Shown: positions 38,501 to 45,766 of the stretch, piece after piece | How positions within the stretch are numbered: position 1 is the stretch's first letter | Layout: the number at the start of each line of letters is the position of its first letter | DNA from: GCA-2706205 sp964215955 | Lineage (GTDB): Bacteria; Bdellovibrionota; Bacteriovoracia; Bacteriovoracales; Bacteriovoracaceae | Direction of reading: 5' to 3' | DNA: 64,000 bases | NCBI GenBank assembly: GCA_964215955.1 | Contig: CAXPDR010000023.1 | Location: 98,735-162,734 of the forward strand | Program-made: the position numbers and the translations under genes | The notes under the pieces: model-generated | What the model was told of the DNA's origin: nothing | The model's database searches: none | The model's input: the letters and a program-made list of their open reading frames with translations, nothing else

Positions 38501-38825
38501 CAATTTTAGAGACGGAATGAGTAGAAAAGTTGCCACTTTATCAGGTGGGGAAACTTTCTTAGTTTCCCTAGCAATGGCCATGGCCTTAGCTGAGCTGACT
38601 CGAGGGAAAACTCAGGTAGACTCTCTATTTATTGATGAGGGTTTTGGAACTTTAGACTCAGATTCAATAAATGAAGTTTATGAATTATTACAAAGTATCC
38701 AAAATAGCGGTAAGCAAATTGGCATTATCTCTCATGTGTCTGACCTAACTAATAGAATTCCGGTAAATATTTTTCTGAAGAAAAACCAACAAGGGATATC
38801 CGACATAAGTGTTTTGCTTAACTAA
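35586..38825 (+). CDS. sbcC: SbcC (Rad50-type) ATPase subunit
   Basis: The SMC-like partner of SbcD. The Walker A loop is TGKTGSGKST (about residues 35-45). Long coiled coils follow on both sides of a zinc hook CILC at residues 519-522, nearly the middle of the chain. The C-terminal ABC signature and Walker B (LSGGETFLVSLAMAMALAEL then SLFIDEGFGTLD) close the ATPase head. The 1079-residue length is typical. ATG 35586 is preferred, as GAGG is six bases upstream; an ATG four codons earlier overlaps that site. It overlaps sbcD and ends the operon. Confidence 0.95.
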   Translation: MRIDKISITNIASLQGSHHIDFNEVSSTSSLFAITGKTGSGKSTILNCISLALYGSTYKTSITSIDYITLGTEQGEIEVFYSIGNKTYKANWKLRVRKKNGEALKKPLLNRANYEVSPTGIETAIEALPEELIGLNFKQFCKTSILNQGQFAEFLMSKFTERKEILEKLYDGENLEKLNIKLKEKIKITKEEEEKYAHQVKGLTEALESDILSPKELENLNQEVQNNLKLSQKLIEVGKTAQDILDLQETIHTNQNRLEGVKQQHKQEKENFIHSSKTRDHIQDEREKIQAILEKRKPFLLKAIEKIQELRNIQKQKGKIEQDINKNQQKLSENEIRLKEYKNEILNSEQRVQKAYELYPFFENIDHNLFKRSYEAFLEIKSFLPKLEKESLNKNSSLQELQEAKHKLKETNNDIKLEIEQLEKDVRDFDKSMNTETLFKLKKNSERLENIRSSHSKSLAQKKDLMASIQDHTKEYEFCKSQLEIETLKLSNLEKEIQLNRALADINLLIEKSKEGGHCILCGTEHSSDFQYPEKNLDQSIFNDRENKRQKVQELNLQVNKFLEVKNKEELKLAHIESLLNQENEEKNFLENEILNIIDKPLTHDSVQTFIKDLEDKIKLTEAKNEKLLILKNQYTNNLNREEETKKEIDKKSSEYETIREQIKIKNEELNVLETRYAIFSQTVDEVKKVNNYKEKLQQIINELNFLNQNTVIIEKSVQEITTDIKNLNQENTSLTDKIILLETYIADNNIPEDPSSELESLETNLSDMTLKLTNANNDLKIIEIRLAELRSKIDGYIEQINQTELFLKTTFVDLREKSTKLTELKYPSEVSKIKEINLKFTQLHLEELHQEVFTETLSEFENLMNHFKDYNQMKRDQFVREENKTNTHAINQKKIQKLKLEIDKIHSELEKLENLYSLIGKDEFRNYVLSIIENNLLEQTNAELNLLCQGRYILGQTNKSNKMASEFIVIDNFRDGMSRKVATLSGGETFLVSLAMAMALAELTRGKTQVDSLFIDEGFGTLDSDSINEVYELLQSIQNSGKQIGIISHVSDLTNRIPVNIFLKKNQQGISDISVLLN

Positions 38826-38863
38826 ATAATATTTATAATTTTCTTTTTGAGAAAAATTATAAG

Positions 38864-38891
38864 TAAAGTATAATAGAAAAAAATTCGATAA
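38864..38891 (+). promoter_or_regulatory. Sigma-28 (FliA)-like promoter before cheX
   Basis: TAAAGTAT (38864-38871) matches the E. coli sigma-28 -35 consensus TAAAGTTT at 7 of 8 positions. TTCGATAA (38884-38891) matches GCCGATAA at 6 of 8. The spacing is 12 bases against 11 preferred. A TATAAT overlaps the same place and could act with sigma-70 instead. An AT-rich hairpin (38833-38862) just upstream may end the sbcC transcript. Confidence 0.5.
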
Positions 38892-38925
38892 TACATTTGA
38901 ATAAATTTTTACTTAAGGGATTCTA

Positions 38926-39426
38926 ATGAGTGATAGTTTTGTTAAGTTCTCAAAGCCGTTTTTAGATGCATTAACGGAAACTTTTGAAATGATGGTTCAA
39001 ACTAGTATTAAGGCCCATTCCCCTAAAATTAAGGGAAATAATGTTGCTAATGGTGACATCACAGCATTGATTGGGATGAACGGAAAAGTAGATAGAGATG
39101 GACAAGAAAAAGACTTCAAAGGTTTAATGGCGATCTCTTGGCCAGAAGATATGTATGTAAAACTAGCTGGTAGAATGCTTTTTGAAGAATACACCGAATA
39201 CTGTGATGATATAGCTGATTCAGGAGCTGAGATTTGTAATATTGTTATGGGTAACGCTAAAAACGGGCTTACACCTCTTGGCTACAAGATAGATATGGCC
39301 ACACCAAGTACAGTCAGAGGAAAAAATCATGAGATTAAATACCCTGCTAAAACAACAGTGGTGGAAATAACTTTAAGTTGTGACCTTGGAGATTTTAGTC
39401 TTGAGTTATGTTATCAAGAGCACTAA
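38926..39426 (+). CDS. cheX: CheX-like CheY-phosphate phosphatase
   Basis: A 166-residue CheC/CheX/FliY-family protein. The phosphatase signature ExxN is present in DSGAEICNIVMGNAKNGL (Glu102 and Asn105), and the CheX alpha/beta pattern follows. CheX removes phosphate from CheY. The ribosome-binding site is AAGGGA and the upstream region has a sigma-28-like promoter. cheY lies a short distance away, past an HD-GYP gene on the other strand. Together they point to a chemotaxis or flagellar module. Confidence 0.85.
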   Translation: MSDSFVKFSKPFLDALTETFEMMVQTSIKAHSPKIKGNNVANGDITALIGMNGKVDRDGQEKDFKGLMAISWPEDMYVKLAGRMLFEEYTEYCDDIADSGAEICNIVMGNAKNGLTPLGYKIDMATPSTVRGKNHEIKYPAKTTVVEITLSCDLGDFSLELCYQEH

Positions 39427-39429
39427 TTT

Positions 39430-40383
39430 TTAAAGACCTGCTTTCTTTACAAAGCTTTTAAATTTTTTCATAACCTCTAGGTCGTAATTACCAAGTTGAT
39501 TAACATTGAAGTCTTCCAGAACCGACTCTCTGGTTTTTCCTAGACAAGTGACCTCGCGGTCATAGAATGCACAAATCGATAATACTTCTTGCTCAGGCGT
39601 TAAGTTAGATAGTTTATTAGGAAAGCCATTTCCGCCCCTTTTCTCCTCGTGAGCAAGGATCAGCTCAATAACTGTTTTATTAGCAAACTCTTTATCTTGA
39701 AGGATTTCTCCCCCCATTTTGGGATGCTCTTTATAAGTGGTAAGCTCATTGGCTTCCATCTCAGACATTTCCTTTAAAAAAAGATATTTTTGATCTGCCG
39801 GAAATTGTGAGTAGGCAACGTCATGAAATAAACCAGCAACACCTAATAATTCTACAGAAGATTTTTCAAGCCCCATAAATTCGGCGAAACTAATACATAA
39901 AGAACTTGTATTTAAAGCATGCTTTTGCATGACTGCATCGTCGTTTCTATCAGAGTCATCTAATTTATGATCAAAAATCCCTTTTAAAAGTTCATCATTT
40001 TGGGCCAGAACATTGATGAGATTTGTGGCGGTATTTTGAGCGGCATCATATGATTTTTTAGAGTGTGGATCTTCATAAATCCTCTCTGCAGTAGCTTCAC
40101 CTGCACCTACTACCAATGAAGACTTTTCCTCCAAACTAACCGTATCATCACTCATCGTGGCGTTAAGGCATCTATCTATATAATTTTGGTATTTTTCTTC
40201 CTCATTATCATTGATATAAAGTTTTCGAACTTTCTTCGTTTTTAAATACTTGATTCTATGGGCCTCAATATCATCCGCACCTCTTGCATATAGCAAAACT
40301 TTATGCGGCAATTGAACATAAACATCAAAACCCAGTTCAATTTCACTCTTAATAGTTGAAACTCTTATTGGTAAATACCCCAT
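39430..40383 (-). CDS. Diverged HD-GYP-type protein
   Basis: A 317-residue protein. An N-terminal domain (1-80) of the kind often found before HD-GYP domains has QLPHKVLLYARGADDI. The C-terminal HD domain (about 115-300) retains metal-binding positions: His155, His187-Asp188 (LFHDVA), His220 (EHPKMGGEIL) and His245-Glu246. The GYP motif is GGNGFP, in place of xGxGYP. It may hydrolyse cyclic-di-GMP, but the changed GYP motif leaves this open. It diverges from cheY and converges with cheX three bases away, so it probably belongs to the same signalling module. Confidence 0.78.
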   Translation of the reverse strand: MGYLPIRVSTIKSEIELGFDVYVQLPHKVLLYARGADDIEAHRIKYLKTKKVRKLYINDNEEEKYQNYIDRCLNATMSDDTVSLEEKSSLVVGAGEATAERIYEDPHSKKSYDAAQNTATNLINVLAQNDELLKGIFDHKLDDSDRNDDAVMQKHALNTSSLCISFAEFMGLEKSSVELLGVAGLFHDVAYSQFPADQKYLFLKEMSEMEANELTTYKEHPKMGGEILQDKEFANKTVIELILAHEEKRGGNGFPNKLSNLTPEQEVLSICAFYDREVTCLGKTRESVLEDFNVNQLGNYDLEVMKKFKSFVKKAGL

Positions 40384-40442
40384 ATATAAAATCCCTTTAG
40401 TCTAGTATAATACTTGTCCTAATTTATACCAAGTTTTTTCTG

Positions 40443-40456
40443 CTAAAGTACTTTAG
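40443..40456. promoter_or_regulatory. 14-bp perfect palindrome in cheY upstream region
   Basis: CTAAAGTACTTTAG is a perfect palindrome lying between the divergent HD-GYP and cheY genes, 17 bases before the sigma-28-like site of cheY. It could be an operator for a dimeric regulator of either gene. Chance is possible in AT-rich DNA. Confidence 0.35.
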
Positions 40457-40472
40457 TCAAACAAAAAAATTT

Positions 40473-40499
40473 AAAATTTCTTAGGTAGTTTTCCGATAT
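40473..40499 (+). promoter_or_regulatory. Sigma-28 (FliA)-like promoter before cheY
   Basis: TCCGATAT (40492-40499) matches the sigma-28 -10 GCCGATAA at 6 of 8 positions. AAAATTTC (40473-40480), at exactly 11 bases, matches TAAAGTTT at 5 of 8. It lies 43 bases before cheY. It is weaker than the cheX site, but the repetition in two chemotaxis genes supports it. Confidence 0.4.
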
Positions 40500-40542
40500 T
40501 GTAATAGAATAAATCATAAACAATTTTTAGGAGTTACAGAAT

Positions 40543-40941
40543 ATGGCTTTTAACCCAAAACAGAAAATACTTATCATAGATGATATGAGTACGATGAGAA
40601 AAATCATCAAAAATATGCTCGGTAAGATGGGTTGTACAGACTTACATGAAGCTGATGATGGTGCACCTGCTTGGCAAATGATTCAGGATGCACACGAAGC
40701 TGGGCAACCCTATGAATTCATCGTTTCAGACTGGAATATGCCTCAAATGACAGGACTTGATTTGCTTAAAAATCTAAGATCTGATGAAAGATTTAAAACT
40801 CTTCCATTTCTTATGATTACAGCAGAGGCTGAACAAGCGAATGTTATAATTGCCGTTAAAGCCGGCGTTAGTAACTTTATTGTAAAGCCATTCTCAATTG
40901 TTACTTTAAAAGAAAAAATCGATAAAATTTTCCCAGGATAA
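40543..40941 (+). CDS. cheY: Chemotaxis response regulator CheY
   Basis: A 132-residue single receiver with all active residues: Asp13-Asp14, phospho-acceptor Asp63 (VSDWNMP), Thr93 (MITAEAE) and Lys115 (IVKPF). The length, DWNMPQMTGLDLLK segment and MITAEAEQANVI are specific to chemotaxis CheY, which binds the flagellar switch when phosphorylated. AGGAG precedes the start. The next gene, three bases later, encodes a protein with a CheZ-like CheY-binding tail, so the two are co-expressed partners. Confidence 0.93.
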   Translation: MAFNPKQKILIIDDMSTMRKIIKNMLGKMGCTDLHEADDGAPAWQMIQDAHEAGQPYEFIVSDWNMPQMTGLDLLKNLRSDERFKTLPFLMITAEAEQANVIIAVKAGVSNFIVKPFSIVTLKEKIDKIFPG

Positions 40942-40944
40942 TTT

Positions 40945-41451
40945 ATGTCAATGCTTCAAGACCCAGATATGGCCGAAATTGTAGAAGACTTTTGCAAGGA
41001 ATCTGAATCAATTTACGAAAACCTAGAAGAAATGCTCGATGAATATGAAGAAAGCCGTGATTCTAAAAAGCTAGAAGAATTCGGCCAAGTTATTGATAGA
41101 GTTATGGGAGCAGCCAAATCTGTAGATGCAGAACAAACGGGAATGTATTGCGAACTCGGTAAAACCATAAGTTATAAGGCCAGTCAATCTATGGACAAAG
41201 CCTTATTGGAAATTGTTGTTGCCGTTTTATGGGATACCGTTGAAATCCTTCAAATTATGAATAAAAGCATTTTAACTTTAAAAGAAGAAAAGGTTTCTGG
41301 AATAAATCTTGAAGCCTTTGGTAGTAGACTTAGATGGCTTGCTGATAAATTCAAAGATATTCAAAGATCATCTGTTGCTATAAATACAGAAGGAAACAAC
41401 CTTGGGGATCAAAAATCAATTGATGACCTTTTAGCCGATCTAGGACTTTGA
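40945..41451 (+). CDS. Hpt-like protein with CheZ-type CheY-binding tail
   Basis: A 168-residue all-helical protein. Residues about 10-75 resemble a histidine phosphotransfer (Hpt) bundle (FCKESESIYENLEEMLDEY then LEEFGQVIDRVMGAA). The phospho-histidine position of Hpt (HxxKG) is Asp51 here, so it cannot relay phosphate as Hpt does. The C-terminus QKSIDDLLADLGL matches the CheZ tail that binds CheY-P (E. coli SQDQVDDLLDSLGF). A segment LADKFKDIQ recalls CheZ's catalytic helix, but glutamine at the key position (Asp+4) is not conserved. Located three bases after cheY. A CheY-binding adaptor or distant phosphatase; new type, to my knowledge. Confidence 0.65.
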   Translation: MSMLQDPDMAEIVEDFCKESESIYENLEEMLDEYEESRDSKKLEEFGQVIDRVMGAAKSVDAEQTGMYCELGKTISYKASQSMDKALLEIVVAVLWDTVEILQIMNKSILTLKEEKVSGINLEAFGSRLRWLADKFKDIQRSSVAINTEGNNLGDQKSIDDLLADLGL

Positions 41452-42459
41452 TTCCATTTCTTTTTCTAATTCATTTTGTAAAAAACTTCCCAAAGACTCA
41501 AGGAGTCTTTGGGGAAAATTAACATTAATCCCATCACTAGAAACACCTTTATGAAAGAGTTCAAAGGTCTTAATTAGATCCAGTTTTCTACCATTAATTT
41601 TTCCCATACTATACATGAGGATTTGATCTACTAAATTGATGATGAAGGAGGAAAAATCAATATAATCCTCTTTTTTCTGTCTTGGATAACCAGAACCATT
41701 ACTCTGCTCGTGTTGTTCAAGAACAAGCCTTTTAACATTTTTGGGAATTTCAAATCCAATTTTAGATAGGATATAAATTGAAATTACAGGATGTTTTTCA
41801 TAATCATCCATCCCTCTTAATTTCGGAAAATCGGTCAACAAGTTTGTTTTAAACAATATAAGCCCAACGTCTTTAAGCAGAGCGGCCACTACTATTTCAC
41901 AAAGTTTTTCTTCATCTGTTATTTTATTTTGCTTAGCAATTAAATAAGACAAAGCGGCCACCCTAACAGGAAATATATCTCTTGAAAAAAGCTTATCTAC
42001 GATTTCTGTAGCAATAGAAATAAAAGGAGATTTATGAAGTGGCAAACAAAGAATCTCTGAACGCACTTTAGCTATAATAGAAGAAAAGTCATTAGTTTTA
42101 GCAGCATCAATTAATGTTGTTTTTAATAAGAACTTTTCTTTGCTTTTAACTTCATATTTTTTTAACCTAGACTCTTGCAGCTCCATCATCCTAAAATAAA
42201 ATGCATTTTCTTCCATTAACTGTTCTTTGGTGATCCCAGTTTCTGTATAAAAAGCTCCAAGATCTTCATAAAACAATTGGAAATAGGCACCCTTTTCATT
42301 TAAATCAGTCCACTCTTCTAATTTTTCTTTACTGAATATAGATCCTGCATGAAGGAATACTACACGGTGATCACTTTCATGATGATACATGAATAAATGA
42401 AAACTATAGGTTTTTTCCACCTCAAAAAACTCAGATTTTAACCTATAAAACTTTAACAT
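41440..42459 (-). CDS. Degenerate HD-GYP-type protein
   Basis: A 339-residue protein. An N-terminal domain (about 1-90) is followed by an HD-GYP-like domain (about 145-335). The first metal motif is lost: the HD pair is Lys196-Asp197 (LLKDVG). Later parts remain (His223 in EKHPVIS, His250-Glu251 and the GYP-like GSGYP at 255-259). Catalysis is therefore doubtful, and it may act as a cyclic-di-GMP-responsive or scaffold protein. It abuts the repeat-protein gene with no gap and is transcribed with it. It overlaps the 3' end of the CheZ-like gene by 12 bases. Confidence 0.75.
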   Translation of the reverse strand: MLKFYRLKSEFFEVEKTYSFHLFMYHHESDHRVVFLHAGSIFSKEKLEEWTDLNEKGAYFQLFYEDLGAFYTETGITKEQLMEENAFYFRMMELQESRLKKYEVKSKEKFLLKTTLIDAAKTNDFSSIIAKVRSEILCLPLHKSPFISIATEIVDKLFSRDIFPVRVAALSYLIAKQNKITDEEKLCEIVVAALLKDVGLILFKTNLLTDFPKLRGMDDYEKHPVISIYILSKIGFEIPKNVKRLVLEQHEQSNGSGYPRQKKEDYIDFSSFIINLVDQILMYSMGKINGRKLDLIKTFELFHKGVSSDGINVNFPQRLLESLGSFLQNELEKEMESKS

Positions 42460-44793
42460 TTATTGCTTCCTATTTTTTTCAATTTCTTCCATAATCGCCC
42501 CTTTTAAGCTCATAATGAGTAGCTCTACTTTTTGAGCATCGGCATGGTTTTTAATTGTTTCTTTAAAATGACAGACAGCGATCCCAAGAATTTCACCTTC
42601 TTCAAAGTAAGGATAAACAAACTCATTGATTTCAATTTGATAGGTCTCATCTTTCCAAGTTGGAAGCTTACAAGACAACCATGAAGCTAGATTTTCCTTT
42701 TCAAAGTCTTCAAACTCTCCCCCAATAATTTCATTTTTCCTAGCGTTATGACCACTGTATAAATGTTTACTTGGTGTTTCTGGTGTATTTGGATCAGCTA
42801 AGTAAAAACTCACATCACCATCGAATTCTTTGATTAAGCCAAAATGAATAAATTTAAAAAGGTTTTCATTTTTTATTTCATCCTTAAACAAAAAGTCATT
42901 ATATATAACTAAATATTCAACTCCATATGATTCATTTGGGAAAAAGTTATATTCAGGTTCTTCTAAAATACTCTCAAGTCTCTCTCTCGCAATTTTCTCT
43001 TCTTCAGTTTCTTCTTCTTTAAATTGCCCTGCTCTTTTTTCTTTTTTAAACTGAGAATAATCTATGGTTTGTTCTTCAGAGTTCTTATCTTGATTTAATT
43101 GAACTTCATCTTCGCCTTTTTTGACTCCACCAATCACCATATTCTGAAGGTTTTTGAATTTACCTTCTTTAGCAACTTCCTCAAAATTACCATTTTTTTT
43201 CTTGGATTGGTCTTTTTCAATCCCTTCAAAGGTATTTCGTTTTTTATCTAATTCATTTTCTTCAACCCTTCCATCCTTCTTCTTTCTTTCAATCTCTGTT
43301 TCTTCAAATTTAGTATTATTCTTTGATTGATCTTTTTCAACTTCTTCAAAGGATTTTTTTTTCTTTTCTAATTCGTCAAATTCTAAATAAGCACCTTTCT
43401 TTTTATCATAATCCATTTCCCCCAGTTCGACCTTTTTATGAGATTCTTCATCATCAATCTCATCAAGATTCAGCTTCTTAAGTTCTCTGTGTTCGAGTTC
43501 AGCTTCTACAAAAGCTTTTTTCTTTTTTAAGTCTAGGTCTATTTCATCTAAAGTTTTTAACTTTTTCTTTTGAAGATCTTCAAGCTCTAATAAAAGCTTT
43601 GGTTTCTCTTTATGATCATCTTCAAGCTCTTCAAATTGAACTTTCTTTTTTTCTTGTTCTGATTCAACTTCTTCAAATAATTTTTTCTTTTTATTTAATT
43701 GGTTTTCTATTTCATCCAGGACCGCCCTTTTCTTTTTATAGTCCGCCTCTACTTCTTCAAAATTTTTTCTTTTCTTATTTTCAGGATCAAGATCCTTTAT
43801 AGTGGGTCGCTTCTTCTTTAAATCCTGTTCAACTTCTTCAAATTTCAATTTTTTACGATTCAAGTCTCTATCTTGTTCTTCGAACTTTGCCCTTCTTTTA
43901 TTTAAATCTTGTTCAACCTCATTAAATTTTCCATTTCTTTTTTTAAGGTCTGCTTGTTGTTCCTCAAATTTTGCAGTCTTTCTTCTCTTTAATTCTCCTT
44001 GAGCACTTAGTCCGAGATTTTTATGAGGATTATTTCCATATGCAGGATCAATGGCCTTAAAATGAGATTCTTTGAGATTATTTCCTTGTGCGACAGAATC
44101 AAATGTTTTAACTTTTTTTAACTGGAAAGAATCAAAGGGAGATTTCAAAAAAGGATTATTTTTTTGAGAGTTTGTCGTTAAATTAAAATTGGATAAAGAA
44201 CCTCCACCCAACATCGTGTTTAAGTCAAAATTATGTTTTGGTTTCTTTAATTTTAAATCTGATTTTTCTTCATCTAAAGTCGCCATTTTTTCGACTCGAA
44301 GTTTTTCATTGGAATTATAGGTTTCTTTTTTCCGTTCTCCCCCACCAATAACCGTTTTAGTTGAAGCTGTTTCTAGAACTGCCTTATTTTTCTCTTCTTC
44401 GATTTTTTTTTGTTCTTGATCAAAAGTTGTAAAAAATAAGTTTATTTTATGAGAAAGTTTTTTAAGATTAACGTCGTTTTTAATAGATTCATTAAGACCG
44501 AGTTTTTGTAATTTTCCAAATATATGTGGAGGTAAAGTTTTATCTGAAACGAGAAAGTTTCTAGCATTTTTTCCTCTAACAAATTGCTTACAGCTTTCAA
44601 GATAAGATTCTGTTTTTTTTAGATCACTAGAAAATGTCACTGAATGTTCCATAACACCTATTAACTGGCCATATTCAGCAACTGAGTCCAACTCATAGAC
44701 TACATATTGATCATTATTCTCAAGCTCATTTTTGAGTTCTTGGAGAACCTTAGATATGGGATAAATGAAAACAACGTTTCTTTCTATCAACAT
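42460..44793 (-). CDS. Long 14-residue-repeat scaffold protein
   Basis: A 777-residue protein of unknown function. Residues 1-125 may be a receiver-like domain (start VVFIYPISKVL) with no phosphorylation motif. Residues 130-275 are charged and low in complexity. Residues 276-545 hold about 20 copies of a mostly 14-residue unit with pattern FEEVExDxxKKKxx, predicted to be a long charged single helix or coiled coil. After an acidic linker comes a globular C-terminal domain (about 610-770, possibly GAF-like). It shares a transcript with the degenerate HD-GYP gene that follows directly. A spacer or multivalent scaffold is inferred. Confidence 0.7.
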   Translation of the reverse strand: MLIERNVVFIYPISKVLQELKNELENNDQYVVYELDSVAEYGQLIGVMEHSVTFSSDLKKTESYLESCKQFVRGKNARNFLVSDKTLPPHIFGKLQKLGLNESIKNDVNLKKLSHKINLFFTTFDQEQKKIEEEKNKAVLETASTKTVIGGGERKKETYNSNEKLRVEKMATLDEEKSDLKLKKPKHNFDLNTMLGGGSLSNFNLTTNSQKNNPFLKSPFDSFQLKKVKTFDSVAQGNNLKESHFKAIDPAYGNNPHKNLGLSAQGELKRRKTAKFEEQQADLKKRNGKFNEVEQDLNKRRAKFEEQDRDLNRKKLKFEEVEQDLKKKRPTIKDLDPENKKRKNFEEVEADYKKKRAVLDEIENQLNKKKKLFEEVESEQEKKKVQFEELEDDHKEKPKLLLELEDLQKKKLKTLDEIDLDLKKKKAFVEAELEHRELKKLNLDEIDDEESHKKVELGEMDYDKKKGAYLEFDELEKKKKSFEEVEKDQSKNNTKFEETEIERKKKDGRVEENELDKKRNTFEGIEKDQSKKKNGNFEEVAKEGKFKNLQNMVIGGVKKGEDEVQLNQDKNSEEQTIDYSQFKKEKRAGQFKEEETEEEKIARERLESILEEPEYNFFPNESYGVEYLVIYNDFLFKDEIKNENLFKFIHFGLIKEFDGDVSFYLADPNTPETPSKHLYSGHNARKNEIIGGEFEDFEKENLASWLSCKLPTWKDETYQIEINEFVYPYFEEGEILGIAVCHFKETIKNHADAQKVELLIMSLKGAIMEEIEKNRKQ
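43159..43968 (-). repeat. About 20 tandem 14-residue (42-bp) coding repeats
   Basis: Repeat units start at protein residues 276, 290, 304, 318, 332, 345, 359, 373, 387, 401, 415, 429, 443, 457, 470, 482, 496, 510, 522 and 537. The anchor is a hydrophobic residue followed by acidic residues, then a Lys/Arg run. Most steps are 14 residues, with some of 12, 13 or 15. The units are diverged at the DNA level, so the array is old. Confidence 0.8.
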
Positions 44794-44873
44794 ACTTAAA
44801 TTGTATCACAAGTGTAGAATAACTAGGAATAACTTGATTTAACGAAGTATTTTACACGGAATTATTATTGATT

Positions 44874-45659
44874 TTAAGAATCTTTATTTTTTCCTAACTT
44901 TTCATAAAAAGCTTTCATATAAGTAAAGTGAAAATTCATAATAAAGTTAAAAAAACGTGAATGAACTGGTTTCTGCTCTAGCCTTCTTTTTAACTCTTTT
45001 AGTTCATATGCTTGTATTCCACTTAAATCAACGGCGATGTATTCCAGAAGGAATTCTTTAGAGCGCTTGAGTCTTCTTTCCATTAGTACCGGAGAAATCA
45101 AGATATTCTTTTTGGTAACCATGCTAAACTCTCTGATACTATCGTTCCCACTTTCTACATAGTTTTTCAAAACATTCTGAATGTATTCATGTTGAATCTG
45201 TAGGCCAATTAATCCATAGAGATCTTCAAGCATTTTAAGTCTATCTTTATCAACATTATAAATTCTAACATCAGACTCTCGTACATTATGAATAAATGTA
45301 AAAACATCCCTATTAACACTAAGCTTTTTAATTGTTTTTACTATAAATGGATTAGTTAAAAGATCCTCTATTGATGCTAAATCCTCTTCTTTAAAGCCTT
45401 TCTTCAGAGTATATTTCAATTCTGTCAGATATCTTTCTTCATCAAAAAAACTCCAAATACCTAAGTGACTTTGAAATCGCTTCAGTTCATATTCAATTTC
45501 ATCTAACTTTTCTATGGATTTTAGCTGCTTTACCTTTTCTACTCCTTGAACAAAACTATCAAATTCTAATGTCATTAAGATTGAATCTACTTTTTTGTTC
45601 ACATCTGCTGTCGCAGCAAGTGAAATGAATAAGAGGTAATACACTAAAAAGCTTTTCAT
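44874..45659 (-). CDS. Exported helical protein of unknown function
   Basis: From the chosen ATG the protein has 261 residues with an N-terminal signal peptide (MKSFLVYYLLFISLAATA). An in-frame ATG nine codons earlier would place charged residues before it, so 45659 is preferred. The mature part is mainly charged helices (e.g. KLDEIEYELKRFQ, LKELKRRLEQ) with no motif recognised. It is likely periplasmic. It lies between the repeat-protein gene and a divergent 56-codon zinc-ribbon gene. Confidence 0.65.
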   Translation of the reverse strand: MKSFLVYYLLFISLAATADVNKKVDSILMTLEFDSFVQGVEKVKQLKSIEKLDEIEYELKRFQSHLGIWSFFDEERYLTELKYTLKKGFKEEDLASIEDLLTNPFIVKTIKKLSVNRDVFTFIHNVRESDVRIYNVDKDRLKMLEDLYGLIGLQIQHEYIQNVLKNYVESGNDSIREFSMVTKKNILISPVLMERRLKRSKEFLLEYIAVDLSGIQAYELKELKRRLEQKPVHSRFFNFIMNFHFTYMKAFYEKLGKNKDS

Positions 45660-45766
45660 ATTGAACTTATCGACCACATGCGACATTTTCTTAATTTTTA
45701 CTATAAATTTTGACCTAAATTTGAATTTAGCTTACTTCCTCTAAGATAGCTGAAAGAATAGTTCTT

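Noticed and set aside
43159..43968. Possible CRISPR array
   Set aside because: Repeats are in frame, diverged and have no unique spacers; they code for a peptide repeat.
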